Shown here one piece after another: positions 8,728 to 19,694 of a DNA stretch of 64,000 nt; within the stretch, counting starts at the first letter, position 1; every line of letters starts with the position of its first letter. The translations under genes and the position numbers were made by a program. A model generated the notes under the pieces. The model saw only the letters and a list, made by a program, of their open reading frames with translations. It did not search any database and was not told the origin of the DNA. The stretch covers positions 628,337 to 692,336 of the forward strand of contig NZ_PGFE01000002.1 of NCBI RefSeq assembly GCF_002797595.1, written 5' to 3'. The DNA comes from Sediminihabitans luteus. Its GTDB lineage: Bacteria; Actinomycetota; Actinomycetes; Actinomycetales; Cellulomonadaceae.

Positions 8728-9846
8728 ATGACCGAGAGCACGAACACCCGTCCGACCCGCGCGCTGAGCGACGCGGGCGTCTCCATCTGGCTCGACGACC
8801 TGTCGCGCGAGCGGCTGCGCAGCGGCAACCTCGCCGCGCTCGTCGCCGACCGCGACGTCGTGGGCGTCACGACCAACCCGACGATCTTCGCCAAGGCGCT
8901 CGCCGAGGGCGACGCGTACGACGACCAGCTCGCCGAGCTCGCCGGCACCGACGTCGAGGCCGCGGTCGAGACGATCACCACCGACGACGTGCGCGCCGCG
9001 GCCGACGTGCTGCGTCCCGTGCACGAGGCGACCGGGGGCGTCGACGGCCGCGTGTCGATCGAGGTCGACCCGCGGCTCGCGCGCGACACCGAGGCGACCG
9101 TCGCGACCGCCGCCCGCCTGTGGTCGACCGTCGACCGCCCCAACGTCCTGATCAAGATCCCCGCGACCGTCGAGGGGCTCGACGCGATCACGCGCACCCT
9201 CGCCGCCGGGATCAGCGTCAACGTGACCCTCGTGTTCTCGCTCGAGCGCTACCGCGCCGTCATGGACGCGTTCCTCACGGGCCTCGAGCGGGCGCGCGAG
9301 GCGGGCCACGACCTCGCGCCGATCAGCTCGGTCGCGTCGTTCTTCGTCTCGCGCGTCGACAGCGCGGTCGACGCCGCGCTCGAGGAGATCGGGACCGACG
9401 AGGCGCTCGCCCTGCGCGGCACCGCGGCCCTCGCCAACGCGCGCCTCGCGTTCGAGGCGTGCGAGGAGGTCTTCGGGGGCGAGCGGTGGGCCTCGCTCGC
9501 GGCCGACGGCGCGCAGCCCCAGCGACCGCTGTGGGCCTCGACCGGCGTCAAGGACCCCGACTACCCCGACACGCTGTACGTGACCGGCCTCGTGACCGAC
9601 GGCGTCGTCAACACCATGCCCGAGGCGACGCTCGAGGCCTTCGCCGATCACGGCACCCTCACGGGCGACACCGTCCGCGCCGCGTACGACGAGGCGCGCG
9701 GGACGCTCGCCGCGATCGAGGCGCTCGGCATCTCGCTCGCCGAGGTCACCGACCGGCTCGAGACCGAGGGCGTGCGCAAGTTCGAGGACAGCTGGACCGA
9801 GCTCCTCGCCACGACCACCGACGGGCTCGCCGCCGCCCGCGGCTGA
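8728..9846 (+). CDS. tal: transaldolase
   Basis: 372-residue transaldolase of the long actinobacterial type, transferring dihydroxyacetone units between sugar phosphates. The N-terminus has [12 protein letters not shown] and [14 protein letters not shown], typical of the TIGR00876-like subfamily. The Schiff-base Lys sits in VLIKIPAT at residue 143. [14 protein letters not shown] and [12 protein letters not shown] follow. ATG 8728 follows GGGAAGG. It lies in the operon between tkt and zwf. A pgi gene, often found between tal and zwf in relatives, is absent. Confidence 0.96.
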   Translation: MTESTNTRPTRALSDAGVSIWLDDLSRERLRSGNLAALVADRDVVGVTTNPTIFAKALAEGDAYDDQLAELAGTDVEAAVETITTDDVRAAADVLRPVHEATGGVDGRVSIEVDPRLARDTEATVATAARLWSTVDRPNVLIKIPATVEGLDAITRTLAAGISVNVTLVFSLERYRAVMDAFLTGLERAREAGHDLAPISSVASFFVSRVDSAVDAALEEIGTDEALALRGTAALANARLAFEACEEVFGGERWASLAADGAQPQRPLWASTGVKDPDYPDTLYVTGLVTDGVVNTMPEATLEAFADHGTLTGDTVRAAYDEARGTLAAIEALGISLAEVTDRLETEGVRKFEDSWTELLATTTDGLAAARG

Positions 9847-9890
9847 CGAGCACGCCCAGCAGCCCACCCCACCCGAAGGAGTACCACCCG

Positions 9891-11432
9891 GTGAGACCGG
9901 CCAAGATCAGCGCCGAGCAGAACCCGCTGCGCGACCCCCGCGACCTGCGGCTCCCCCGGATCGCCGGGCCCTGCGGCCTCGTGATCTTCGGGGTCACGGG
10001 CGACCTCGCACGCAAGAAGCTCATGCCCGCGGTGTACGACCTCGCGAACCGCGGCCTGCTGCCGCCGGGCTTCGCCCTGACCGGGTTCGCCCGGCGCGAG
10101 TGGGAGGACCAGGACTTCGCGAAGATCGTGCGCGACGCGGTCGAGAAGCACGCGCGCACGCCCTTCGACGAGGACACCTGGAACCAGCTCGCCGAGGGCA
10201 TCCGGTTCGTGCGCGGCGAGTTCGGCGACGAGGAGGCCTTCGAGCGCCTGCGCGAGACCGTCGAGAAGCTCGACGAGGAGCGCGGCACCGGTGGCAACCA
10301 CGCGTTCTACCTGTCGGTCCCGCCCTCGGCGTTCCCCGTCGTGTGCCGCCAGCTCGCCGAGTCGGGGCTCTCCCGCTCGGGCGAGGACGCGTGGCGGCGC
10401 GTCGTGATCGAGAAGCCGTTCGGGCACGACCTGACGAGCGCGCGCGAGCTCAACGACGTCGTCTCCGAGGTGTTCGACCAGGAGTCGGTGTTCCGCATCG
10501 ACCACTACCTGGGCAAGGAGACCGTCCAGAACCTGCTCGCGCTGCGCTTCGCGAACCAGCTCTACGAGCCGCTGTGGAACGCGAACTACGTCGACCACGT
10601 CCAGATCACGATGGCCGAGGACATCGGCATCGGCGGGCGTGCGGGGTACTACGACGGGATCGGCGCCGCCCGCGACGTCATCCAGAACCACCTGCTGCAG
10701 CTCCTCGCGCTGACCGCGATGGAGGAGCCCGTCTCGTTCGACGCCGACGACCTGCGCGCCGAGAAGATCAAGGTGCTCAGCTCGGTCAAGCTGCCCCGCG
10801 ACCTCGCGCGGCACACCTCGCGCGGCCAGTACACCGCGGGATGGCAGGGCGGCGAGGAGGTCGTGGGCTACCTCGAGGAGGAGGGCTTCGACGCCGAGTC
10901 CACGACCGAGACGTTCGCCGCGATCCGCGTCGACATCGACAACCGCCGCTGGGCGGGCGTGCCGTTCTACCTGCGCACGGGCAAGCGCCTCGGCCGCCGC
11001 GTCACGGAGATCGCCGTGGTGTTCAAGCGCGCGCCGCACCTGCCGTTCGAGTCGTCCGCGACGTCCGAGCTCGGCAAGAACGCGCTCGTGATCCGCGTCC
11101 AGCCCGACGAGGGCGTCACGATCCGGTTCGGTGCCAAGGTGCCCGGGACCGCGATGGAGGTCCGGGACGTCACGATGGACTTCGGCTACGGCCACGCGTT
11201 CACCGAGTCCTCCCCCGAGGCCTACGAGCGCCTCATCCTCGACGTCCTGCTCGGCGACCCGCCGCTCTTCCCGAGCCACGAGGAGGTCGAGCTGTCGTGG
11301 AAGATCCTCGACCCGATCACCGCGCACTGGGCGTCCAAGGGCAAGCCCGACCCGTACCGGTCCGGCACGTGGGGCCCCGAGTCCGCCGACGCGATGATGG
11401 CGCGCGACGGGCGCACCTGGCGCCGTCCGTGA
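9891..11432 (+). CDS. zwf: glucose-6-phosphate 1-dehydrogenase
   Basis: 513-residue glucose-6-phosphate dehydrogenase, making 6-phosphogluconolactone and NADPH as the entry step of the oxidative pentose phosphate pathway. The Rossmann fingerprint is IFGVTGDLARKKL near residue 32. The substrate motif RIDHYLGKE (202-210) holds the catalytic His and Lys. IEKPFGHDL and FYLRTGKRL are also present. GTG 9891 is preceded by GAAGGAG with nine bases of spacing. OpcA, its assembly partner, is encoded next. Confidence 0.97.
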   Translation: MRPAKISAEQNPLRDPRDLRLPRIAGPCGLVIFGVTGDLARKKLMPAVYDLANRGLLPPGFALTGFARREWEDQDFAKIVRDAVEKHARTPFDEDTWNQLAEGIRFVRGEFGDEEAFERLRETVEKLDEERGTGGNHAFYLSVPPSAFPVVCRQLAESGLSRSGEDAWRRVVIEKPFGHDLTSARELNDVVSEVFDQESVFRIDHYLGKETVQNLLALRFANQLYEPLWNANYVDHVQITMAEDIGIGGRAGYYDGIGAARDVIQNHLLQLLALTAMEEPVSFDADDLRAEKIKVLSSVKLPRDLARHTSRGQYTAGWQGGEEVVGYLEEEGFDAESTTETFAAIRVDIDNRRWAGVPFYLRTGKRLGRRVTEIAVVFKRAPHLPFESSATSELGKNALVIRVQPDEGVTIRFGAKVPGTAMEVRDVTMDFGYGHAFTESSPEAYERLILDVLLGDPPLFPSHEEVELSWKILDPITAHWASKGKPDPYRSGTWGPESADAMMARDGRTWRRP

Positions 11433-11493
11433 CCCGCCCGCCCGCCCCCGTCGCGGGGGCCACCGACGCCCGGACCCGCCGAAGGAGCCGTCC

Positions 11494-12411
11494 ATGATCA
11501 TCGACATGCCCGACACCACCACGAACGCCGTCAACAAGCGGCTCGTGAACCTGCGCGACGAGGGCGGCGCGATCGCGCTCGGGCGCGTCCTGACGCTCGT
11601 GATCCTCACCGACGAGGACTCGCTCGAGGACGCGGTCGAGGCCGCGAACAGCGCGAGCCGCGAGCACCCCTGCCGGATCGTCGTCGTCGCGCCCACCGCG
11701 ACCCGCGGGTCGGCCGGGCTCGACGCGCAGATCCGCGTGGGCGGCGACGCCGGCGCGAGCGAGGTCGTCGTCCTGCGCCCCTCGGGGACGCTGCGCGAGC
11801 ACACCGACACGCTCGTCATGCCCCTGCTGCTGCCCGACGCGCCGATCGTCGCCTGGTGGCCCGGGCAGGCGCCCGAGAACCCCGCCGGGGACCTCGTGGG
11901 CCGCATGGCGCACCGCCGCATCACCGACGCGGTCGCCTGCACCGGCACCCGCGAGGTGCTCGACCGGCTCGGGGAGCACCACGAGCCCGGGGACACCGAC
12001 CTCGCCTGGACCCGGATCACCGTCTGGCGCGGCCTGATCGCCGCGGCGCTCGACCAGCCCCCGTACGAGCCAGTCACCTCGGTGCTCGTCGAGGGCGCGG
12101 CCGACCACCCGTCCGTCGACCTGCTCGCCGCGTGGCTCGGCCGCCAGCTGCGCTGCCCCGCGACCGTGGCCCGCGTCGACGGCGTCGAGGGCATCACGCG
12201 CGTCGAGCTCGTGCGCCGCGGCGGGTCGATCGAGCTGTCCCGCCCCGACGGGCGCACCGCGACGCTCACCGAGCCCGGCAAGCCCGTGCGGCACCTCGCG
12301 ATGCCCCTGCGCACGCTCCAGGAGTGCCTGAGCGAGGAGCTGCGCCGGCTCGACCCCGACGAGGTCTTCGGCGAGGTCCTGACCAAGGGGCTCGCCGGGG
12401 TGAGCGGATGA
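11494..12411 (+). CDS. opcA: glucose-6-phosphate dehydrogenase assembly protein OpcA
   Basis: 305-residue OpcA, an actinobacterial and cyanobacterial protein needed for full activity or oligomer state of glucose-6-phosphate dehydrogenase. Recognisable family segments include GRVLTLVI, the REHPCRIVVV strand, the WWPGQAPE region and LTWTRIT-like DLAWTRITVWR. ATG 11494 is preceded by GAAGGAG. It ends overlapping pgl by ATGA. Its place directly after zwf agrees with a partner role. No enzyme active site is expected. Confidence 0.94.
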   Translation: MIIDMPDTTTNAVNKRLVNLRDEGGAIALGRVLTLVILTDEDSLEDAVEAANSASREHPCRIVVVAPTATRGSAGLDAQIRVGGDAGASEVVVLRPSGTLREHTDTLVMPLLLPDAPIVAWWPGQAPENPAGDLVGRMAHRRITDAVACTGTREVLDRLGEHHEPGDTDLAWTRITVWRGLIAAALDQPPYEPVTSVLVEGAADHPSVDLLAAWLGRQLRCPATVARVDGVEGITRVELVRRGGSIELSRPDGRTATLTEPGKPVRHLAMPLRTLQECLSEELRRLDPDEVFGEVLTKGLAGVSG

Positions 12412-13187
12412 GCGCCCGCCAGGTCGTCGTCCACCCGGACGCGTCGGTGCTCGCCCGCGCGACCGCCGCCCGGCTGCTCACCGCGATCCTCGACGCGCAG
12501 TCGCTGCGCGACCAGGTCCACGTGGTGCTCACCGGCGGCACCGTCGGGATCCGCACCCTCGCCGAGGTCGCGGACGACCCGGTCCGCGAGGCCGTCGACT
12601 GGTCGTGCGTGCACCTGTGGTGGGGCGACGAGCGGTTCCTCGCCGACGGCGACCCCGACCGCAACGAGACCCAGGCGCGCGACGCGCTGCTCGACGAGCT
12701 GCCGCTGCCCCCGCAGAACGTGCACGCGGTCCCGGCGCTCGACGACGAGGTGACGACGCCCGAGGCCGCGGCCGCGCTCTACGCCGACGAGCTCGCCCGG
12801 CACGCCGCACCCGGTGCGTCCGTGCCCACGTTCGACGTGCTGCTGCTCGGGATGGGCCCGGACGCCCACGTCGCGTCGCTGTTCCCCGGGCACCCGGCGC
12901 TCGACGTCGAGGGCGTCGCGACCGTGGGCGTGCACGGCTCCCCCAAGCCGCCGCCCCTGCGCGTCTCGCTCACGTTCGACGCGATCCGTGCCGCACGCGA
13001 GGTCTGGGTCGTCGCCGCCGGGGCGGAGAAGGCCGACGCCGTCGCCGCCGCCCTCGCGGACGCGCCCGTGCACGAGGCACCCGCGGCCGGTGCGCGCGGC
13101 GTGCAGCGCACGCTGTGGCTGATCGACGCCGCCGCCGCTCGGACCGCGGCTGCGGGATCGACGGTCCCCGCGCGCGACGTCCGCTGA
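12408..13187 (+). CDS. pgl: 6-phosphogluconolactonase
   Basis: 259-residue DevB-type 6-phosphogluconolactonase hydrolysing the lactone made by Zwf. The glucosamine-6-phosphate isomerase-like fold shows VVLTGGTVGI (sugar phosphate loop), HLWWGDERFL and LLLGMGPDAHVASLFPGH, all diagnostic. ATG 12408 overlaps the opcA stop, so translation is likely coupled. It closes the operon and faces rbpA; a 23-bp inverted repeat separates the two. Confidence 0.95.
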   Translation: MSARQVVVHPDASVLARATAARLLTAILDAQSLRDQVHVVLTGGTVGIRTLAEVADDPVREAVDWSCVHLWWGDERFLADGDPDRNETQARDALLDELPLPPQNVHAVPALDDEVTTPEAAAALYADELARHAAPGASVPTFDVLLLGMGPDAHVASLFPGHPALDVEGVATVGVHGSPKPPPLRVSLTFDAIRAAREVWVVAAGAEKADAVAAALADAPVHEAPAAGARGVQRTLWLIDAAAARTAAAGSTVPARDVR

Positions 13188-13196
13188 GGAGGCAGG

Positions 13197-13290
13197 CTCA
13201 CGTCGCCTGCTGACGACGCGTGCTGGCGACGCCTGACGGACGGCACCTGGCCAACGACGCGTTCTGACAAGGCCTGCTGACGAGGCCTGC
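13197..13290. repeat. degenerate short repeats after pgl
   Basis: Variants of GCCTGCTGACGACG recur four or five times between the pgl stop and the terminator. No coding potential is apparent. Probably slippage-derived. Confidence 0.45.
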
Positions 13291-13338
13291 CGACGACGAA
13301 GGACGCCTGCCCCTCGGGGCAGGCGTCCTTCGTCGTCG
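13291..13338. terminator. bidirectional terminator between pgl and rbpA
   Basis: Arms 13291-13313 and 13316-13338 are perfectly complementary over 23 bp, with a two-base turn (or 22 bp with a CTCG tetraloop). It lies between convergent genes. There is no U-tract on either strand. Confidence 0.85.
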
Positions 13339-13387
13339 GTGCGGGCGCCGGGTCTGGTCCCAGGCCCGGCAGGCGAGCCGGTGCCGG

Positions 13388-13735
13388 TCAGCCGCCGCGG
13401 CGGGCGCGCAGCGCGGCGAGCGCCTCGTCGAGGATGGCCACGCCCTCCTCGTCGCTGCGACGCTCCTTCACGTACGCCAGGTGCGTCTTGTAGGGCTCGT
13501 TGCGTGCCGGGCTCGGGGGGTTCTCCCGGTCCTGGCCCGCGGGGAAGCCGCAGCGCGGGCAGTCCCACGTCTCGGGCGCCTCGATCTCGGCCTCGATCGA
13601 GAAGGCCGGCGCGGTCTCGTGACCGTTCGCGCACCAGTACGACACGACGAACCGGGGGGCTCTCTCGCCTCGTTCGGACTCCCCCAGCGGCCCCGCACCC
13701 ACGCGCGAGCCACGGATCGCGTTCCCACCTGCCAC
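13388..13735 (-). CDS. rbpA: RNA polymerase-binding protein RbpA
   Basis: 115-residue RbpA, the actinobacterial factor that binds RNA polymerase and the principal sigma factor and stabilises the open complex. The N-terminal AIRGSRVGA tail, the core with cysteines in YWCANGH and WDCPRCGFP (a likely zinc site as in Streptomyces RbpA), and the C-terminal KTHLAYVKERRSDEEG sigma-interaction helix are all present. GTG 13735 follows GGGGAGAG with good spacing; earlier in-frame starts do not. It lies downstream of secG on the same strand. Confidence 0.93.
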   Translation of the reverse strand: MAGGNAIRGSRVGAGPLGESERGERAPRFVVSYWCANGHETAPAFSIEAEIEAPETWDCPRCGFPAGQDRENPPSPARNEPYKTHLAYVKERRSDEEGVAILDEALAALRARRGG

Positions 13736-13793
13736 GACTACTCTCCCCTTCTGAGCGTCCGGCACCGGTGCCGGACGGTTGGTGGTCCGACGG

Positions 13794-14036
13794 TCAGTCG
13801 AGCTTCTGGATCAGGCCCAGCAGCACGACGACGACCGCCCAGGTCACCGCGAGCGACACGGTGATGCGGTTCAGGTTGCGCTCTGCGACGCCCGAGCTGC
13901 CGACGCTGCTCGTGACACCGCCGCCGAACATGTCGGAGAGACCTCCACCCTTGCCCTTGTGCAGCAGCACCAGGAGGATGAGCAGCCCGCTGCAGATGAC
14001 CAGCAGCACGTTGAGGATGATGCTTAGCACGTCCAC
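13794..14036 (-). CDS. secG: preprotein translocase subunit SecG
   Basis: 80-residue SecG, a small membrane subunit of the SecYEG channel. Two hydrophobic helices (about 3-25 and 57-76) flank the conserved cytoplasmic loop HKGKGGGLSDMFGGG, the family hallmark. It is followed by the SSGVAERNLNRIT segment. The chosen start is GTG 14036, preceded by AAGAGG at a rather long distance; a second GTG two codons later is also possible. The position between tpiA and rbpA is common in actinobacteria. Confidence 0.93.
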   Translation of the reverse strand: MDVLSIILNVLLVICSGLLILLVLLHKGKGGGLSDMFGGGVTSSVGSSGVAERNLNRITVSLAVTWAVVVVLLGLIQKLD

Positions 14037-14127
14037 GACTTGTACGACCTCTTGTTCAGTGACCCGCGTCGTGCGGGCCGAGCGGTGGTGAGCCGTGTCA
14101 CGGCTCGTGGGACAGGGTAGGCGACGA

Positions 14128-14161
14128 ACCGCCCCGGAGGCGAACACGCCTCCGGGGCGGT
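14128..14161. terminator. inverted repeat between tpiA and secG
   Basis: Arms 14128-14142 and 14147-14161 pair perfectly over 15 bp with an AACA loop, about 30 bases past the tpiA stop. No U-tract. Likely ends or stabilises the gap-pgk-tpiA transcript. Confidence 0.75.
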
Positions 14162-14193
14162 GGACAGGGTCCCTGCGACCGACGTCGCGTCGG

Positions 14194-14985
14194 TCAGGCG
14201 CCCGCGTGCTCGGTGAAGCGAGCGATCTTCGCGAACTCCTCCGCGTCGAGGCTCGCGCCGCCGACGAGCGCGCCGTCGACGTCGGGCTGCGCCATGATCG
14301 CGGCGACGTTCCCGGACTTGACCGAGCCGCCGTACAGCACGCGCACGCCGTCGGCGAGAGGCGCGTCGTAGAGCTCGCCGAGGCGGGCACGGATCGCGCC
14401 GCAGACCTCCTGCGCGTCCTCGGGCGTGGCGACCTCGCCGGTGCCGATGGCCCACACGGGCTCGTAGGCGATGACGATCTGCGCGGCCTGCTCGGCCGGC
14501 AGGCCCTCGAGCGCGCCGTCGACCTGCGCGAGCGTGTGCGGCACCTGCTCGCCGGCCTTGCGCACGTCGAGGCCCTCGCCGACGCACAGGATCGGCACGA
14601 TGCCGTGCGCGAAGGCGGACTTGATCTTGGCGTTGACGATCGCCTCGTCCTCGTGGTGGTACTCGCGGCGCTCCGAGTGGCCCACGGCCACGTAGGTCAC
14701 GCCGAGCTTGGCGAGCATGACGGGCGAGATCTCGCCCGTGTACGCGCCCGACTCGTGCGCCGAGACGTCCTGCGCGCCGTAGCGGATGTCGAGCTTGTCG
14801 GCGTCGACGAGGGTCTGCACGCTGCGCAGGTCCGTGAACGGCGGGAGCACCGCGACCTCGACGGCCGAGAAGTCGTGCTTGGCGTCCTTGAGCGACCACG
14901 CGAGCTTCTGCACGAGGTGCGTCGCCTGGTGGTGGTCCTGGTTCATCTTCCAGTTGCCCGCCATGAGCGGGGTACGGTCGGCCAC
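14194..14985 (-). CDS. tpiA: triosephosphate isomerase
   Basis: 263-residue TIM-barrel enzyme interconverting dihydroxyacetone phosphate and glyceraldehyde 3-phosphate. Catalytic residues are visible: Lys13 in GNWKMN, His103 in VGHSERR and Glu175 in [11 protein letters not shown]. The phosphate loop [11 protein letters not shown] is also present. GTG 14985 is preceded by GAGGAGG seven bases upstream. It is the last gene of gap-pgk-tpiA, 53 bases after pgk. Confidence 0.97.
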   Translation of the reverse strand: MADRTPLMAGNWKMNQDHHQATHLVQKLAWSLKDAKHDFSAVEVAVLPPFTDLRSVQTLVDADKLDIRYGAQDVSAHESGAYTGEISPVMLAKLGVTYVAVGHSERREYHHEDEAIVNAKIKSAFAHGIVPILCVGEGLDVRKAGEQVPHTLAQVDGALEGLPAEQAAQIVIAYEPVWAIGTGEVATPEDAQEVCGAIRARLGELYDAPLADGVRVLYGGSVKSGNVAAIMAQPDVDGALVGGASLDAEEFAKIARFTEHAGA

Positions 14986-15038
14986 GAGGGCCTCCTCACG
15001 TTGTGATGGGTGGGCGCGGGGCGCCCGGTGGACGGGTC

Positions 15039-16238
15039 TCAGTCCTGCAGGACCGCGAGGCCCGGGAGCTCCTTGCCCTCGAGCAGCTCGAGGCTCGCGC
15101 CGCCGCCCGTCGAGATGTGGCTGAAGCCGGCCTCGTCGAAGCCGAGCAGACGCACCGCGGCGGCCGAGTCGCCGCCGCCGACGATCGTGAAGCCGCCAGC
15201 GGCCGTCGAGTCGACGAGCCCCTGCGCGACCGCGCGCGTGCCCGCGGCGAACGCGTCGAACTCGAACACGCCCATCGGGCCGTTCCAGACGACGGTCCGG
15301 GCGTCCACGATCGCGCGCGCGAACGCCGCGCCCGAGTCGGGGCCGATGTCGAGGCCCATGGTGCCCTCGGGGATCGCGTCGGCCGCGACGACCTCGTGGT
15401 CGGCGTCCTTCGCGAAGGCCGACGCCGCGACGATGTCGGTCGGCAGGACGATCTCGACGCCCTTCTCGGCCGCGGTCGCGAGGTAGCCCTTGACCGTGTC
15501 GATCTGGTCGGCCTCGAGCAGCGACGAGCCGACGGCGTGGCCCTGCGCGGCGAGGAACGTGAAGACCATCCCGCCGCCCACGAGCACCTTGTCGGCCTTC
15601 TCGAGCAGGTTGGCGATGACGCCGAGCTTGTCGGAGACCTTCGAGCCGCCGAGCACGACGACGTAGGGCCGCTCCGGGTCGGTGGTCGCGCGCGAGAGCG
15701 CGTCGACCTCCTTGAGCACGAGCGCGCCGGCCGCGGCCGGGAGGATCTGCGCGACGTCGTACACCGACGCCTGCTTGCGGTGCACGACGCCGAACCCGTC
15801 GGAGACGAACGCGTCGGCCAGCGAGGCGAGCTCGCCCGCGAGCTCGGCGCGCTCGGCGTCGACCTTGGACGTCTCGCGCGCGTCGAAGCGCACGTTCTCG
15901 AGCAGGGCCACGTGACCGTCCTCGAGCCCGGCGACGGTCGCGCGGGCCGACTCGCCCACGAGGTCGTCCGCGAGAGTCACGGGGGCGCCCAGGAGCTCAC
16001 CGAGGCGCTCGGCGACGGGAGCGAGCGAGTACTTGGCGTCCGGCACGCCCTTGGGGCGGCCCAGGTGCGCCGTGACGACGACCTTCGCGCCGGCCTCGAC
16101 CAGACGCGTGAGCGTCGGGAGCGCGGCACGGATGCGACCGTCGTCGGTGATGGTGGTCCCGTCGAGCGGGACGTTGAAGTCGGAGCGGACCAGTACGCGC
16201 TTGCCGCGCAGGTCGCCGAGGTCGTCGATCGTCTTCAT
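15039..16238 (-). CDS. pgk: phosphoglycerate kinase
   Basis: 399-residue phosphoglycerate kinase, the ATP-generating step from 1,3-bisphosphoglycerate. N-terminal signature [14 protein letters not shown], the substrate-binding AHLGRPKG and [11 protein letters not shown], the hinge region [11 protein letters not shown], and the nucleotide-binding [11 protein letters not shown] and [11 protein letters not shown] are all in order. It lies between gap and tpiA, with a large hairpin in the gap-pgk spacer. Confidence 0.97.
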   Translation of the reverse strand: MKTIDDLGDLRGKRVLVRSDFNVPLDGTTITDDGRIRAALPTLTRLVEAGAKVVVTAHLGRPKGVPDAKYSLAPVAERLGELLGAPVTLADDLVGESARATVAGLEDGHVALLENVRFDARETSKVDAERAELAGELASLADAFVSDGFGVVHRKQASVYDVAQILPAAAGALVLKEVDALSRATTDPERPYVVVLGGSKVSDKLGVIANLLEKADKVLVGGGMVFTFLAAQGHAVGSSLLEADQIDTVKGYLATAAEKGVEIVLPTDIVAASAFAKDADHEVVAADAIPEGTMGLDIGPDSGAAFARAIVDARTVVWNGPMGVFEFDAFAAGTRAVAQGLVDSTAAGGFTIVGGGDSAAAVRLLGFDEAGFSHISTGGGASLELLEGKELPGLAVLQD

Positions 16239-16267
16239 CTCATGCTCTCCCGTGTCGTGACATGGCA

Positions 16268-16316
16268 GCGTCCGCGTGCGCGCCGCCCCCGCAGGGGCGT
16301 GCGCGCACGCGGACGC
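16268..16316. terminator. large stem-loop between gap and pgk
   Basis: Outer arms 16268-16283 and 16301-16316 pair perfectly (16 bp). An inner stem 16284-16289 with 16294-16299 extends it after a single bulged base. It lies within a presumed operon, so partial termination or an mRNA processing/stability role is likely. It could explain higher gap than pgk transcript. Confidence 0.7.
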
Positions 16317-16343
16317 AAGGGTCTCAACCGTCCTGAGGGACGA

Positions 16344-17697
<1,354 letters not shown>

Positions 17698-18678
17698 CTA
17701 CAGGTCGAGCAGGTCCGCCGAGAGCCCGGCCTCGGTGTCGGGGATCCCGAGCTCGACCGCCCGCTTGTCGGCGGTCGCGAGCAGACGCCGGATCCGGCCG
17801 GCGACGGCGTCCTTGGTCAGGGTCGGCACCGCGAGCTGGCCGAGCTCCTCGAGCGACGCCTCCTTGTGCGCGAGCCGCAGCTCGCCGGCCTCGCGCAGGT
17901 GCTCGGGGACGTCCTCGCCGAGGATCGCGAACGCCCGCTCGACGCGCGCGCCCGCCGCCACGGCGGCACGCGCCGAGCGTCGCAGGTTCGCGTCGTCGAA
18001 GTTCGCGAGCCGGTTCGCCGTGCCACGCACCTCGCGGCGCTGCCGACGCTCCTCCCAGACGACGACCGACTCGGTCGCGCCGAGCCGCGTGAGCAGCGCG
18101 TGGATCGCGTCCCCGTCGCGCACCACGACGCGGTCGACGCCGCGGACCTCGCGGGCCTTGGCCGAGATCCCGAGACGACGCGCCGCGCCGACGAGCGCGA
18201 GCGCGGCCTCCGGTCCGGGGCACGTGACCTCGAGCGCCGAGCTCCGGCCGGGCTCGGTGAGCGACCCGTGCGCGAGGAACGCCCCGCGCCACGCGGCCTC
18301 CGACTCCCCCACGCCGCCCGAGACGACCTGCGGCGGCAGCCCGCGCACCGGGCGACCCCGGGCGTCCAGGAGGCCCGTCTGCCGGGCCAGCGACTCGCCC
18401 TCGCGCACGACCCGCACGACGTACCGCGCGCTGCGTCGCAGACCACCGGCCGAGACGACGATGAGCTCGCTCGTGTGCCCGTACAGGTCCGTGATCGCGG
18501 TCCGCAGCCGACGCGCGGCGATCGCGGTGTCGAGCTCGGCCTCGATGACGATCCGGCCCGAGATGATGTGCAGGCCGCCCGAGAACCGCAGCGTCGCCGA
18601 GACCTCCGCGCGCCGGCACGACGTCTTGTCGACCTGGACCCGTGCGATCTCGTCCTTCACCTGAGCCGTCAGTGCCAT
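17698..18678 (-). CDS. whiA: WhiA family DNA-binding protein
   Basis: 326-residue WhiA, a Gram-positive regulator with a degenerate LAGLIDADG homing-endonuclease domain (about 80-220) followed by a helix-turn-helix domain (about 225-315). In Streptomyces it works with WhiB on sporulation and division genes. Seen here: the [14 protein letters not shown] start, [20 protein letters not shown] and the [12 protein letters not shown] helix. It is last in uvrC-rapZ-yvcK-whiA, 58 bases after yvcK. A CAGGAT box six bases before its ATG suggests an extra leaderless promoter. The role in a non-sporulating relative is open. Confidence 0.95.
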   Translation of the reverse strand: MALTAQVKDEIARVQVDKTSCRRAEVSATLRFSGGLHIISGRIVIEAELDTAIAARRLRTAITDLYGHTSELIVVSAGGLRRSARYVVRVVREGESLARQTGLLDARGRPVRGLPPQVVSGGVGESEAAWRGAFLAHGSLTEPGRSSALEVTCPGPEAALALVGAARRLGISAKAREVRGVDRVVVRDGDAIHALLTRLGATESVVVWEERRQRREVRGTANRLANFDDANLRRSARAAVAAGARVERAFAILGEDVPEHLREAGELRLAHKEASLEELGQLAVPTLTKDAVAGRIRRLLATADKRAVELGIPDTEAGLSADLLDL

Positions 18679-18684
18679 GGCGAC

Positions 18685-18690
18685 ATCCTG
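18685..18690 (-). promoter_or_regulatory. candidate -10 box of whiA
   Basis: CAGGAT, six bases before the whiA ATG, in the same geometry as the box before coaE. Departs from TANNNT at the first base. Confidence 0.35.
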
Positions 18691-18736
18691 CCACCCGGGA
18701 GCACGTCGCGTGCACCACCGACCACGGCGGGCGCCG

Positions 18737-19690
18737 TCAGCCGCCCGGGGTCACGTCGCCGACGACGCCGTCGAACACGTCCCGGTAGGCGGCCGCGAGC
18801 CGCAGCGGGTCGTGCCGCGCCGTGCCGTCGCCGCGGCTCACCTGCCGCAGGAGCAGGCGGGCCCCGAGCTCGCGCGTCGAGTCGACGAGCGCCGCGATGT
18901 CCTCGACCGCGCTCGGGTCGGCGACGACCGCGTCGATCTGCAGGTCGGGCGCGTGCCGGCGCAGCACGTCGAGGTGGTCGACGGCGCCCAGGCCGTACGT
19001 CTCGCCGCCGTCGCTCGAGAGGTTGAGCGTCACGCACCGGCGCGCCGCGGTCGTGTGCAGCGCCTCGTGCACCTGCGGCACGAGCAGGTGCGGCAGCACC
19101 GACGAGAACCACGAGCCGGGCCCGAGGACGACCCAGTCCGCCGCGTGGATCGCCTCGACGACCTCGGGGCAGGCGGGCGGGTCGTGCGGCACGAGCCGCA
19201 GCTGCTCGATGCGGCCCGTGGTCAGCGCGACCTGGCTCTGGCCCACGACCAGATCGACCCCCGCGGACGTGCGCACGTCGGCCTCGATCCGCAGCGGGAC
19301 CGCCGCCATCGGCAGCACGCGCCCGCGCGCGTTGAGCAGGCGGCCGACCCAGTCGAGCCCCGCGACCGGGTCGTCGAGCAGCTCCCAGAGCGCGACGATC
19401 AGCAGGTTGCCGACCGCGTGGTTGTCGAGGTCGCCCGCGGACGAGAACCGGTGCTGGAGCACGTCGCGCCACGTGCGACCCCACTCGGAGTCATCGCACA
19501 GCGCCGCGAGCGCCATGCGCAGGTCGCCGGGCGGGAGCACGTCGAGCTCGTCGCGCAGGCGTCCCGACGAGCCGCCGTCGTCGGCGACCGTCACGACCGC
19601 GGTGAGCCGGTCCGACATGAGCCGCAGGGCCGAGAGGGTCGCGGACAGTCCGTGCCCGCCGCCGAGCGCGACGATCGCCGGGTTGCTCAC
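18737..19690 (-). CDS. yvcK: gluconeogenesis factor YvcK/CofD-like protein
   Basis: 317-residue YvcK family protein, related to 2-phospho-L-lactate transferase CofD. YvcK proteins bind UDP-sugars and are needed for cell-wall homeostasis and growth on gluconeogenic carbon. The glycine-rich start [41 protein letters not shown] (read in two parts) and [19 protein letters not shown] are diagnostic. GTG 19690 is four bases after the rapZ stop. It always travels with rapZ and whiA in this phylum. Confidence 0.93.
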   Translation of the reverse strand: MSNPAIVALGGGHGLSATLSALRLMSDRLTAVVTVADDGGSSGRLRDELDVLPPGDLRMALAALCDDSEWGRTWRDVLQHRFSSAGDLDNHAVGNLLIVALWELLDDPVAGLDWVGRLLNARGRVLPMAAVPLRIEADVRTSAGVDLVVGQSQVALTTGRIEQLRLVPHDPPACPEVVEAIHAADWVVLGPGSWFSSVLPHLLVPQVHEALHTTAARRCVTLNLSSDGGETYGLGAVDHLDVLRRHAPDLQIDAVVADPSAVEDIAALVDSTRELGARLLLRQVSRGDGTARHDPLRLAAAYRDVFDGVVGDVTPGG

Positions 19691-19694
19691 GGTG

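Noticed and set aside
9648-13634. Minus-strand open frame of over 1300 codons across zwf, opcA and pgl
   Set aside because: It is the complement of three well-supported genes and has no recognisable domain.
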